Source: Mycobacterium kyogaense | GTDB lineage: Bacteria > Actinomycetota > Actinomycetes > Mycobacteriales > Mycobacteriaceae | Assembly: GCF_003254575.1 (NCBI RefSeq) | Contig: NZ_QJUA01000021.1 | Coordinates: forward strand, 27,516 to 91,515 | Length of the DNA stretch: 64,000 bases | Reading direction: 5' to 3' | Part shown: in pieces, positions 27,709 through 36,298 of the stretch | Numbering within the stretch: the first letter of the stretch is position 1 | Layout: each line of letters begins with the position of its first letter | The notes under the pieces: model-generated | The model's database searches: none | Seen by the model: only the letters and a program-made list of their open reading frames with translations | What the model was told of the DNA's origin: nothing | Program-made: the position numbers and the translations under genes

Positions 27709-29444
27709 CTCTGCGCAGCGCCAAATGGTTCGCCGGCCAGAACGTCCCCGGCTTCGTCCACCGGTCCGCCATGCGGGCATCAGGGTTCTCCCGGATGGCC
27801 TTCGAGGGCAGGCCGATCGTCGGGATCTGCAACTCGTGGTCCGAAGTCGTCAACTGCAACATGCACTTTCGCGGTCTCGCCGATTCAGTGCGGCGTGGAG
27901 TGCTGGCGGCAGGCGGCTTCCCCCTCGAATTCCCGACGATGTCACTCGGCGAACAGTTGATGAAGCCGACGACGATGCTGTTCCGGAACCTGATGGCGAT
28001 GGACGTCGAGGAATCGATCCGCGCGTACCCCTTCGACGCGGTGGTGTTGCTGGGTGGTTGTGACAAGACGGTGCCTGCTCAGCTGATGGGCGCGGCGAGT
28101 GCGGACGTGCCGGCCATCGTGCTGACCGGCGGGCCCGCCGCACCCGCGGTGTTCCGCGGCAAGCAGCTCGGCGTGGGCACCGATCTGTGGGAGTACATCG
28201 ACGACGTCCGGGCCGGACGCATGTCGATGACCGACTACGAGCGTCTGGAGGCGGCCGCCGGCCCGTCACGAGGCCACTGCCCGGAGATGGGCACGGCATC
28301 GACGATGGCCACCATCGTCGAAGGGCTCGGCATGACTCTGCCCGGCGCTGCGGCGGTGCCCGCGATGGACTCGCGCCGCATGCAGGTCGCGGAGGAGGTG
28401 GGCGCCCGCGCGGTCGGTCTGGCCGCCGAGGGCGTGCGACCGTCTCAGGTGCTCACCGCCGACGCCTTCGACAACGCCATCACGCTGATGCTGGCGGTCG
28501 GTGGCTCGACCAACGCGATCGTGCACCTGCTCGCCATCGCCGGGCGCGCCGGAGTGCCCTTGACCCTCGACCGCTTTCACGAATTGTCCGCCCGCACACC
28601 GTTGCTGGTGAACGTGCGACCGGCGGGCGAGCACCTCGTGGAACACGTCTTCCACGCAGGCGGTGTTCCCGCGGTGATGAAGTCGCTGGAGTCGTTGCTG
28701 CACACCGATGCACTGACCGTCACGGGCAAGACCGTCGCCGACAACCTGCCCGCACAGCCGGTCGCCGACACCGAGGTGATCACCTCACTGGACCGGCCCT
28801 TCCAGCCGCCCCAGGGCCTCGCCGTGGTACGCGGCAACCTCGCCCCGAACGGCGCGGTCATCAAGTGTGCTGCCGCGAGCCCCGATCTGCTGGTCCACCA
28901 GGGACCGGCCGTGGTGTTCGAGAACATGTGGGACCTGTTGGCGCGCTTCGACGATCCCGACCTCGACGTCACCGCCGACTCGGTGCTGGTGCTGCGCAGC
29001 GCAGGGCCACGCGGCGCACCGGGCATGCCCGAATGGGGTCAGCTACCGATCCCGAGCAAGCTGCTCCGCCAGGGAGTCACCGACATGGTGCGGATCTCCG
29101 ATGCGCGGATGAGTGGAACCGCCTACGGCACCTGCGTGCTCCACATCAGCCCGGAGTCGGCGGCGGGCGGTCCGCTGGGGCTGGTGCGCGACGGCGACCT
29201 CATCTCCCTGGACGCGCACGCAGGCGTGCTGAACGTCGAGTTGACCGACGCCGAGCTGGCCGAACGTCGCGCGGCACTGGACCCGACACCACCGGTGCGG
29301 CACCGCCGCGGTTATGCGGCGATGTACGTCGATCGTGTGCTGCAGGCCGACCGCGGCTGCGACTTCGACTTCCTGGTCGGCCGGTCCGAACATCCCGAGA
29401 ACGAACCCGACGCCGTCTTCGACGGCTGGGTGGGCGGCTGGTGA
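27705..29444 (+). CDS. IlvD/Edd-family dehydratase, sugar-acid type
   Basis: A 579-residue iron-sulphur dehydratase that removes water from a 2,3-dihydroxy acid to give a 2-oxo acid. Seen: the cluster cysteines in GICNSWSEV, LLGGCDKTVPAQ and GHCPEMGTASTMA, plus RISDARMSGTAYGTCVLH and SPESAAGGPLGLVRDGD. The CNSWSE start and the RISDARMSGTAYG end resemble L-arabonate/D-xylonate dehydratases more than the valine-pathway IlvD. The ATG overlaps the flavoenzyme stop (ATGA). In this setting its product would be a 4-hydroxy-2-oxo acid, the substrate class of the MhpE-type aldolase nearby. Confidence 0.88.
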   Translation: MTLRSAKWFAGQNVPGFVHRSAMRASGFSRMAFEGRPIVGICNSWSEVVNCNMHFRGLADSVRRGVLAAGGFPLEFPTMSLGEQLMKPTTMLFRNLMAMDVEESIRAYPFDAVVLLGGCDKTVPAQLMGAASADVPAIVLTGGPAAPAVFRGKQLGVGTDLWEYIDDVRAGRMSMTDYERLEAAAGPSRGHCPEMGTASTMATIVEGLGMTLPGAAAVPAMDSRRMQVAEEVGARAVGLAAEGVRPSQVLTADAFDNAITLMLAVGGSTNAIVHLLAIAGRAGVPLTLDRFHELSARTPLLVNVRPAGEHLVEHVFHAGGVPAVMKSLESLLHTDALTVTGKTVADNLPAQPVADTEVITSLDRPFQPPQGLAVVRGNLAPNGAVIKCAAASPDLLVHQGPAVVFENMWDLLARFDDPDLDVTADSVLVLRSAGPRGAPGMPEWGQLPIPSKLLRQGVTDMVRISDARMSGTAYGTCVLHISPESAAGGPLGLVRDGDLISLDAHAGVLNVELTDAELAERRAALDPTPPVRHRRGYAAMYVDRVLQADRGCDFDFLVGRSEHPENEPDAVFDGWVGGW

Positions 29445-29446
29445 GC

Positions 29447-29464
29447 CGAGCGGTCTAACGCTCG
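29447..29464. terminator. Small hairpin at a convergent gene junction
   Basis: CGAGCG-GTCTAA-CGCTCG, a perfect 6-bp stem, lies between the convergent stops of the dehydratase and the osmolyte synthetase. It could end transcription from both sides; the stem is short and there is no T-tract. Confidence 0.35.
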
Positions 29465-31233
29465 ACTTCGTCGGGCGTCCACGCCTGCGGCAGCCCCGGT
29501 TGATTGGGGAAGAGGAAGTCGATGAAAGCCTGTGCGGTGGGCTGCGGCTCGTGGTTGGCCAGCCCGGGTCGCTCGTTGGCTTCGATGAACACGTAGTCGG
29601 GCCGGGTGACATCGGGCACGAGCAGGTCGATGCCGGTGACGGGGATACCGATCGCCTCGGCCGCGGTCACGGCGACGCGGCACAACTCGGGGTGCACGGT
29701 TGCGGTGACGTCGTGAATGGTGCCGCCCTGATGCAAATTCGCGGTACGCCGCACCCGTAACCGCTCGCCTTCGTCGAGCACGTCGTCGAACGAGTAGCCG
29801 GCTTCCCGAACCGTCGTCTCGGTGACGACGTCCATCGGGATCTTCGACTCGCCCCCGGTCGCGGCAGCTCGCCTGCGGCTCTGTGTCTCGATCAGTTCGC
29901 GGATGGTGTGCTTGCCGGTGCCCGTCACCTCGGCGGGCAACCGCAGCGCCGCGGCGACGACCTTCTTGTCGATGACCACCAGCCGCAGGTCATCACCCTC
30001 GGCGCGCTGCTCGATCAGCACCTCGGGATGCTGTTCGCGCGCTCGAGCCAGTGCGGCGTCGAGCTCGTCGTCGCCATCGACGCCCACGGTGATGCCCTTG
30101 CCCTGCTCGCCACGCGTCGGCTTCACCACCACATCGCCGACCTCGGCCAGGAACTCGTGGTCGGCGGCGTCGAACGTGGCGAGCCGGCCCTTCGGCACGG
30201 CGATGCCGGCCTCGGAAACGATGCGGCGGGTCAGCCGCTTGTCGTCGCAACGGCTCATCGCCACCGCAGAGGTGTACTCCGACAACGACTCTCGGGTGAC
30301 GACACTTCGCCCACCATGTGACAGCCGCATCTCCCCGGCCTCGGCGTCGAGCACCTCCACCCAGATGCCGCGCCGCATCGCCTCATCGGCGAGGATGCGC
30401 GCGTAGGGGTTGAGATCGTCGACGGTTTCCGGCGGATGGGTGAACAGCGGCTCGTTGATCGCGTTCTTGCGCTTGACGGCCATCACCGGCACGCGGGTGA
30501 AGCCGAGCTTCTCGTAGAGCGCGATCGCGGCGTTGTTGTCGTGAGTGACCGACAGATCCATGTAGGCCCGCCCGCGCGAGCGGTACAGCGCCGCCAGTGC
30601 GCGGGTCAGCGCCGCACCGACGCCGGGTAGTGGTGCCGCCGGATCGACCGCCAAGGTCCACAGGCTCGACCCGTCCTCGGGGTCGGCGAACAAGGTGGCG
30701 TGGTCGACGCCGGTGACGGTGCCGAGCACGGTGCCGTCCTCGTCGCTGACCGCGACCAGGTAGTCGACCGACTCCTGGTCTTGATGATTGGCCCAGATGA
30801 CGTCGGTGGGGGCGGGCACCATGCCGCAACGCACGTACACCCGGTTGATCTCGTCGGCGTCGTCGCGGCTCTCCAACGTCCGCACGTGGAAACCGGTGGG
30901 CGCAGGCGCGTCATCGGCGCTGTCGGAGAAACGCAGACGGTAGGTGTGGCTGGGATCGATGAACAGCTCCGCGGGTGCCTTCGACACCAGCACGTGAGGT
31001 TCGCGCGCGTAGATGCAGATGTCGCGCCGACCGTGCGCTTCGGCCCGCAGCACATCGGCCAGCCGGGCGGGATCACTGAACGTCTGTCCGAAGATCAGTC
31101 GGCCCCAACCCAATTCGAGGACGACATCGTCGGCCATCGCGTCGACCATGTCGGGCGGGGACGCTTCGTGGAGAGCGAGCGTGATGGCCTCGGAATGCTC
31201 CCCGGCCGGGTCCGCCTTGTCGACGCTGGTCAT
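29455..31233 (-). CDS. ngg: N-acetylglutaminylglutamine synthetase (GNAT plus ATP-grasp)
   Basis: A 592-residue fused enzyme that makes the dipeptide N-acetylglutaminylglutamine. Seen: an N-terminal acyltransferase part with a GNAT pattern (LWTLAVDPAAPLPGVGAAL, then DLSVTHDNNAAIALYEKLGF, residues about 190-240) and a C-terminal ATP-grasp part (VVVKPTRGEQGKGITVGV, VLIEQRAEGDDLRLVVIDKK, ITGIDLLVPD, FIEANERPGLANH). The ATG at 31233 overlaps the stop of the amidotransferase gene by four bases. Known pairs of these two genes make the osmoprotectant N-acetylglutaminylglutamine amide in Pseudomonas and Sinorhizobium. Confidence 0.9.
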   Translation of the reverse strand: MTSVDKADPAGEHSEAITLALHEASPPDMVDAMADDVVLELGWGRLIFGQTFSDPARLADVLRAEAHGRRDICIYAREPHVLVSKAPAELFIDPSHTYRLRFSDSADDAPAPTGFHVRTLESRDDADEINRVYVRCGMVPAPTDVIWANHQDQESVDYLVAVSDEDGTVLGTVTGVDHATLFADPEDGSSLWTLAVDPAAPLPGVGAALTRALAALYRSRGRAYMDLSVTHDNNAAIALYEKLGFTRVPVMAVKRKNAINEPLFTHPPETVDDLNPYARILADEAMRRGIWVEVLDAEAGEMRLSHGGRSVVTRESLSEYTSAVAMSRCDDKRLTRRIVSEAGIAVPKGRLATFDAADHEFLAEVGDVVVKPTRGEQGKGITVGVDGDDELDAALARAREQHPEVLIEQRAEGDDLRLVVIDKKVVAAALRLPAEVTGTGKHTIRELIETQSRRRAAATGGESKIPMDVVTETTVREAGYSFDDVLDEGERLRVRRTANLHQGGTIHDVTATVHPELCRVAVTAAEAIGIPVTGIDLLVPDVTRPDYVFIEANERPGLANHEPQPTAQAFIDFLFPNQPGLPQAWTPDEVER

Positions 31234-33035
31234 GCGGCCGACCCGGTGATCCCGTGCTTCTGCAGCCACAGTTCGAGCAGGGCGATCTGCCAGAGCTCAT
31301 TGCCCCGCAGCGGGGTGAGCTTGCCGTTGGGGTCGGACAGCAGACGTTCGACCGCTTCGGGCCGGAACAGGCCGCGCTCCTTGGCCGCGGGCGCGTACAG
31401 CGCGTCACGGACGAGATCGAGGTAGGGGCCTTCGAGGTGGGTCAGTGCGGGCACCGGGAAGTAGCCCTTGGGACGGTCGATCACGTCGGCCGGGATCACT
31501 TGGCGGGCAGCTTGTTTGAGCACTCCCTTGCCCTCGTGGGCGGTCTTGAGGTGCGGCGGGCAGGTCGCGGCCAGTTCGACGAGGTCGTGGTCGAGGAACG
31601 GCACGCGACCTTCCAGCCCCCACGCCATCGTCATGTTGTCGACCCGCTTGACCGGATCGTCGACCAACATCACGGTGGTGTCCAGACGCAGTGCACGGTC
31701 AACGCCCGTCTCCGCTCCGGCGCGGGCGAAGTGCTCGGTCACGAACAGCTCGCTCGGATCGTCGTCGGCGAGGTAGGCCGCAGACACCAGGTCGCTGTAG
31801 CCGGCTCGGTCCCGGTCGAAGAACGCGCCGCGGTAGCTGGCGACCGAGCCCTCGAGGGAGGCGGCGGCGGGCTCTCCCATCGGGGGATACCAGTGGTAGC
31901 CGGCGAACACCTCGTCGGCGCCCTGCCCGGATTGCACCACCTTGACGTGCTTGGCCACCTCCTGGCTGAGGAGATAGAACGCCACACAATCGTGGCTGAC
32001 CATCGGTTCGCTCATCGCCCCGATCGCGCCGTCGAGCGCGGGCAGCATGCGCGCGGTGTCGATGCGGATCTGGTGGTGGTCGGTGCCGAAGCGCTCGGCG
32101 ATGATGTCGCTGTACTTGAACTCGTCTCCGGCGACCCCGTTGACCGATTCGAAGCCGATCGAGAACGTGGCCAGGCCGTGCTGACCGGCCTCGGCGAGCA
32201 GCCCGACGATCAGGCTGGAGTCCACCCCGCCGGAGAGCAGGCAGCCGACCGGTACGTCGGCCACCAGGCGGCGCTTCACGGCGGCGCGCAGCGAATCGAG
32301 AACCGCGTCTTCCCAGTCTTTGTCAGACCAGTCGGCGCGCTCGGCGCGGCGGGTGAAATCCGGCTCCCAGTACGTCGTCGTGGTCCGGGTGCCATCGGGT
32401 TCGATCGCCAGCAGCGAGGCCGGCGGGAGCTTGGTGACGCCGCGCAGGATGGTGCGGGGGGAGGGCACCACCGAGTGGAAGGTCATGTAGTGGTGCAGCG
32501 CGATCGGGTCGATGCGGGTGTCGATATCGCCACCGGCCAGCAGTGCGGGCAGCGAGGACGCGAACCGGATCCGGTTGGCCGTCTCCGACAGATACATCGG
32601 CTTGATGCCGAGCCGGTCGCGGCCGAGCAGCACCCGCCCGCTGTCGCGTTCGGTGATCGCGAACGCGAACATGCCCTTGAGATGGTCGACGAACCGGTCA
32701 CCCCAGTGGTGGTAGGCCTTGATCAGGACCTCGGTGTCACTGTGGGAGAAGAACCGGTAGCCGTGGCCCGAGAGCTGGTCGCGGAGGTCCTCGTAGTTGT
32801 AGATGCAGCCGTTCCAGGCAATCGATAAGCCGAGCTCGGCGTCGACCATCGGCTGGGCGCCGGCCTCGGTGAGGTCGATGATCTTCAGTCGCCGGTGGCC
32901 GAGTGCGACACGGCCCTGCGCCCAGACGCCGGCGGCGTCGGGGCCCCGGGGCACCATGACCTCGGCCATCGCGGTGACAGCGCGGACATCTGGGCTGGTT
33001 CCGTCGAGGCGTACCTCGCCGGTGGCTCCACACAC
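31230..33035 (-). CDS. asnO: N-acetylglutaminylglutamine amidotransferase (asparagine synthetase-like)
   Basis: A 601-residue class II glutamine amidotransferase that amidates the C-terminus of the N-acetylated dipeptide, completing the osmolyte. Seen: the GTG start gives an N-terminal MCGATGEV with the nucleophile Cys2 exposed after Met removal, then the Ntn glutaminase domain (LGHRRLKIIDL, WNGCIYNYEDLRDQL) and the synthetase domain with PP-loop VPVGCLLSGGVDSSLI near residue 265 and the C-terminal EGRVPFLDHDLVELA. First gene of a two-gene operon. A SigF-type promoter match lies 76 bases upstream. Confidence 0.92.
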   Translation of the reverse strand: MCGATGEVRLDGTSPDVRAVTAMAEVMVPRGPDAAGVWAQGRVALGHRRLKIIDLTEAGAQPMVDAELGLSIAWNGCIYNYEDLRDQLSGHGYRFFSHSDTEVLIKAYHHWGDRFVDHLKGMFAFAITERDSGRVLLGRDRLGIKPMYLSETANRIRFASSLPALLAGGDIDTRIDPIALHHYMTFHSVVPSPRTILRGVTKLPPASLLAIEPDGTRTTTTYWEPDFTRRAERADWSDKDWEDAVLDSLRAAVKRRLVADVPVGCLLSGGVDSSLIVGLLAEAGQHGLATFSIGFESVNGVAGDEFKYSDIIAERFGTDHHQIRIDTARMLPALDGAIGAMSEPMVSHDCVAFYLLSQEVAKHVKVVQSGQGADEVFAGYHWYPPMGEPAAASLEGSVASYRGAFFDRDRAGYSDLVSAAYLADDDPSELFVTEHFARAGAETGVDRALRLDTTVMLVDDPVKRVDNMTMAWGLEGRVPFLDHDLVELAATCPPHLKTAHEGKGVLKQAARQVIPADVIDRPKGYFPVPALTHLEGPYLDLVRDALYAPAAKERGLFRPEAVERLLSDPNGKLTPLRGNELWQIALLELWLQKHGITGSAA

Positions 33036-33110
33036 GTGTTCGACCCTACTCCGTGTCGGCGTTCCTCGATCAGTGATGACTCCGTGCCACGACGCACGGC
33101 GATGACGAGG

Positions 33111-33136
33111 TTTACCCCGGGGTCAGGACGCCAAAC
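33111..33136 (-). promoter_or_regulatory. SigF-type promoter before asnO-ngg
   Basis: On the minus strand GTTT (33136-33133), 15 bases, then GGGTA (33117-33113) match the mycobacterial SigF pattern GTTT-N15-17-GGGTA. SigF serves general, osmotic and stationary-phase stress, which suits an osmolyte operon. Confidence 0.5.
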
Positions 33137-33178
33137 GCGTTTTCGGGATCAAGATCGAGATCCGTGTCACAGGTGCGG

Positions 33179-34750
33179 TCAGCCGACGTTCTCCAGCTCG
33201 CCGCCGGACTCGTCGACCTGCTTGATGGGTCCGGTGAACCACTTCTTCACCGAGGCGTGCCAGTAGATGTAGAGCAGGATGAGCACGCCGCCGACGAGCA
33301 GCGGGGTGTAGTTGACGAACTTCCACTCGAAGCTCGGGTCCCACGGCGCGCCGCTGATCGAGGTCGGGAACATGGCGATGATCGACGTGATGACGATCTC
33401 GAGGATCGCCACCGGAGCCATCCAGCGGTGGTGTCCGCGCAGGTTCCACTTGCCGAGCGGGAAGGAATCTCCGGCCTTCCAGCGGTAGTAGATCGGCACC
33501 GCGAAGCACAGGTACAGGCCGACGACGCCGATCGAGACGACGGCGAAGAACGCGACCGGCACCGGGGCGCCGTTGATGTCGACCTCGACCAGTGCGGGCA
33601 GGGTGATGATCGCCGCGATGGTCGCCGTGAGCATCACCGCGTTGGCGGGCACCCGATTGCCGTTGACCTTCGACCACAGTTGATGACCCGGCACGGCCCG
33701 GTCGCGGCTGAAGGCGAAGAGCATCCGGGAGGCGCTGGTCTGGCAGGCGGTGGTGCAGAACAGCTGCCCGGCCGTCGAGATCAGCAGCACGATCGCCACC
33801 CACTTGGAGTCCATCGCCTGGCTGAAGATCGTCGCCACGGCGCCGCCGCCGGCGGTCACGCCGTCGACGTCCTGGACCGCGAACAGGAACGTCAGCAGCA
33901 GGATCCAGCCGCCGATCGCCGAGTAGAAGATCGAGCGCCAGATGCCTTTCGCAGCTCCGTCGGCCGCGCTCTTGGTCTCCTCGGACAGGTGCGCGGACGC
34001 GTCGTACCCGGTGATCGTGTACTGCGTCAGGATCGCCGACATCGGCAGCACGAAGAGGAGGAAGCCGAACCCGGAGGTCGAGCCGCCGAACCAGCCCGTG
34101 TTGTTGACGGTGGTGGCGAACACGGTGGACAGGCTGGCGTGCTGCTCGGGAATGATCCACAGGATGCCGACGACGGCGAGGGCGCCGATGACGTGCCACC
34201 ACACCGAGATGTTGTTGATGACGGCCAGCAGGTGCGACGAGAAGATGTTGATCAGCGCGACGACGACCAGGATCACGATGAACATCACGAAGGTCCGGGT
34301 GAGGCTGTAGCCGGCGAGCCAGCTCTCGCTGAAGGTGCCCAGCGTCAGGTCCAGGAAGGTGGCGCTGCCGTAGGCCACCGAGGCCAGGATCGCGATGAGT
34401 CCGACGAGGTTGAGCCAGCCGGTGTAGAAGCCGGCCTTGGGGCCGCCGAGTTTGGCTGCCCACCAGTAGATCCCACCCGAGGTGGGGAACGCCGACACCA
34501 GCTCGGACATGCAGAGCCCGATGATGAGGATGAAGACCGCGATGATCGGCCAGCCCCAGGCGATGGCCGCCGGGCCGCCGTTGTTCCAGCCCAGGCCGAA
34601 CGAGGTGAAACAGCCCGCCAGGATCGAGATGATCGAGAACGAGATCGCGAAGTTGGAGAACGCCGACCACGATCGGTGGAGTTCTTGGGTGTATCCCAGC
34701 GAGGCGAGGTGCTTTTCGTCGTCGTCGAGCAGTTCGTGACCCTCGGGCAC
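33179..34750 (-). CDS. APC-family amino acid/amine permease
   Basis: A 523-residue membrane carrier. Seen: about 12 membrane segments, the N-terminal SWSAFSNFAISFSIISILAG, FPTSGGIYWWAAKLGG and a conserved TGYDASAHLSEETKSA segment typical of the GABA/choline-type (AAT/ACT) carriers in APC. The GTG start has a strong GGAGGT upstream. It is divergent from glnA4 across 171 bases. In the gamma-glutamylation setting it probably imports the amine (ethanolamine, a polyamine or GABA-like compound) that GlnA4 modifies. Confidence 0.9.
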   Translation of the reverse strand: MPEGHELLDDDEKHLASLGYTQELHRSWSAFSNFAISFSIISILAGCFTSFGLGWNNGGPAAIAWGWPIIAVFILIIGLCMSELVSAFPTSGGIYWWAAKLGGPKAGFYTGWLNLVGLIAILASVAYGSATFLDLTLGTFSESWLAGYSLTRTFVMFIVILVVVALINIFSSHLLAVINNISVWWHVIGALAVVGILWIIPEQHASLSTVFATTVNNTGWFGGSTSGFGFLLFVLPMSAILTQYTITGYDASAHLSEETKSAADGAAKGIWRSIFYSAIGGWILLLTFLFAVQDVDGVTAGGGAVATIFSQAMDSKWVAIVLLISTAGQLFCTTACQTSASRMLFAFSRDRAVPGHQLWSKVNGNRVPANAVMLTATIAAIITLPALVEVDINGAPVPVAFFAVVSIGVVGLYLCFAVPIYYRWKAGDSFPLGKWNLRGHHRWMAPVAILEIVITSIIAMFPTSISGAPWDPSFEWKFVNYTPLLVGGVLILLYIYWHASVKKWFTGPIKQVDESGGELENVG

Positions 34751-34921
34751 GGGGGACCTCCTGTATGGGGGGACAGGTGCGCGTCGGCGGCGGCGCAGGC
34801 GCAGAGCATGACAATAAACCGCTATTGGTCTGGTGTCCTACCTTTGAAGGCAGTTTTGTGCGAGTGTGTTCGGGCGCGAGAAGCGCGCGACGGGCACGAG
34901 GGTCGACGCAGGGTGACGAGG

Positions 34922-36298
34922 ATGGGGACGCCGATGGGGACACGAGGCATGTTGTCGCGAGACGAGCTGGACGCGCTGGTCGAGGCCGGGGACATCGACA
35001 CCGTGATCGTCGCGTTCTGCGACATGCAGGGCCGGTTGACCGGCAAGCGGATCTCGGCGCGGTTGTTCGCCGACGACGTCGCCGAGCACGGTGCCGAATG
35101 CTGCAACTACCTGCTGGCCGTCGATGTCGACAACAACACCGTCGACGGCTACGCGATCTCGAGCTGGGAGACCGGCTACGGCGACATGGTGATGACGCCC
35201 GATTTCGCGACGCTGCGCCTGATTCCGTGGCAGCCGGGTACGGCGCTGGTGATGGCGGATCTGTCGTGGACCGACGGCCGGCCGGTCACCCAAGCGCCGC
35301 GCAGCATCCTCAACCGCCAGATCGACCGCCTCGCCGAGCGCGGTCTGGTGCCCTATGCCGCAACCGAACTCGAGTTCATCGTGTTCGACGACACCTACCG
35401 CGACGCCTGGGCCGCCGGATACAAAGGCCTCACCCCGGCGACCGATTACAACATCGATTACGCGATGCTCGCCTCGACGCGTATGGAGCCGCTATTGCGC
35501 GACATCCGGCTCGGGATGGACGGCGCAGGCATGTACTGCGAGGGCGTCAAGGGGGAGTGCAACTTCGGCCAGCAGGAGGTCGGGTTCCGCTACGACCATG
35601 CCCGCACCACCTGCGACAACCACACGATCTACCGCAACGGCGCCAAGGAGATCGCCGACCAGCACGGCAAGAGCCTGACGTTCATGGCGAAGTTCGACGA
35701 GCGGGAGGGCAACAGCTGTCACATCCACATCTCGCTCCGTGGGGAGGACGGCAGTGCGGTGTTCGCCGACTCCGATGCGGCGGACGGGATGACGCCGATG
35801 TTCCGCAGCTTCATCGCCGGCCAGCTCGCCACGATGCGGGAATTCAGCCTGTGCTACGCGCCGAACATCAACTCCTACAAGCGCTTTGCCGAAGGCAGCT
35901 TCGCGCCGACGGCGATCGCGTGGGGTTTCGACAACCGCACCTGTGCACTGCGCGTGGTGGGCCACGGCGCCGGTATGCGGATGGAGAACCGTGCGCCCGG
36001 TGGAGACGTCAATCAGTACCTCGCGGTCTCGGCATTGATCGCCGGCGGTCTGTACGGCATCGAGAACGAACTCGAGCTACCGGATGCCTTGGAGGGCAAC
36101 GCCTACAAGAGTGGCGCCGAGCGGCTGCCCACCACGCTGGCCGAGGCCGTCGAATTGTTCGACAACTCGACGATCGCCCGCGAGGCGTTCGGGGACGACG
36201 TGGTGGATCACTACCTCAACTACGCGCGCGTGGAGCTGAAAGCCTTCAACGCCGCGGTGACCGATTGGGAAAGGGTGCGCGGCTTTGAACGCCTCTGA
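34922..36298 (+). CDS. glnA4: GlnA4-type gamma-glutamyl ligase (glutamine synthetase-like)
   Basis: A 458-residue member of the glutamine synthetase fold, matching M. tuberculosis Rv2860c. Seen: an N-terminal beta-grasp domain (IVAFCDMQGRLTGKRISA), ATELEFIVFD with metal-site Glu, GECNFGQQEVGFRY, the HIHISL segment with the ammonia/ATP-side His, and NRTCALRVVG with the catalytic Arg. GlnA4 of Streptomyces is known to glutamylate ethanolamine rather than make glutamine. The start is uncertain among ATG 34922, GTG 34913 and ATG 34934; 34922 has AGGG eight bases upstream. The gene overlaps the PuuD-like gene by 14 bases. Confidence 0.93.
   Translation: MGTPMGTRGMLSRDELDALVEAGDIDTVIVAFCDMQGRLTGKRISARLFADDVAEHGAECCNYLLAVDVDNNTVDGYAISSWETGYGDMVMTPDFATLRLIPWQPGTALVMADLSWTDGRPVTQAPRSILNRQIDRLAERGLVPYAATELEFIVFDDTYRDAWAAGYKGLTPATDYNIDYAMLASTRMEPLLRDIRLGMDGAGMYCEGVKGECNFGQQEVGFRYDHARTTCDNHTIYRNGAKEIADQHGKSLTFMAKFDEREGNSCHIHISLRGEDGSAVFADSDAADGMTPMFRSFIAGQLATMREFSLCYAPNINSYKRFAEGSFAPTAIAWGFDNRTCALRVVGHGAGMRMENRAPGGDVNQYLAVSALIAGGLYGIENELELPDALEGNAYKSGAERLPTTLAEAVELFDNSTIAREAFGDDVVDHYLNYARVELKAFNAAVTDWERVRGFERL

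Noticed and set aside
33164..34921. A large plus-strand upstream extension of the glnA4 frame through the permease gene
   Set aside because: It is antisense to a convincing permease with a strong ribosome-binding site; the glutamine-synthetase fold starts only near 34922.
34751..34921. FadR-type operator in the permease/glnA4 divergent region
   Set aside because: Only the short repeat CAATA-N6-TATTG and scattered GGT/ACC bases were seen; none fits the usual GntR core well enough.
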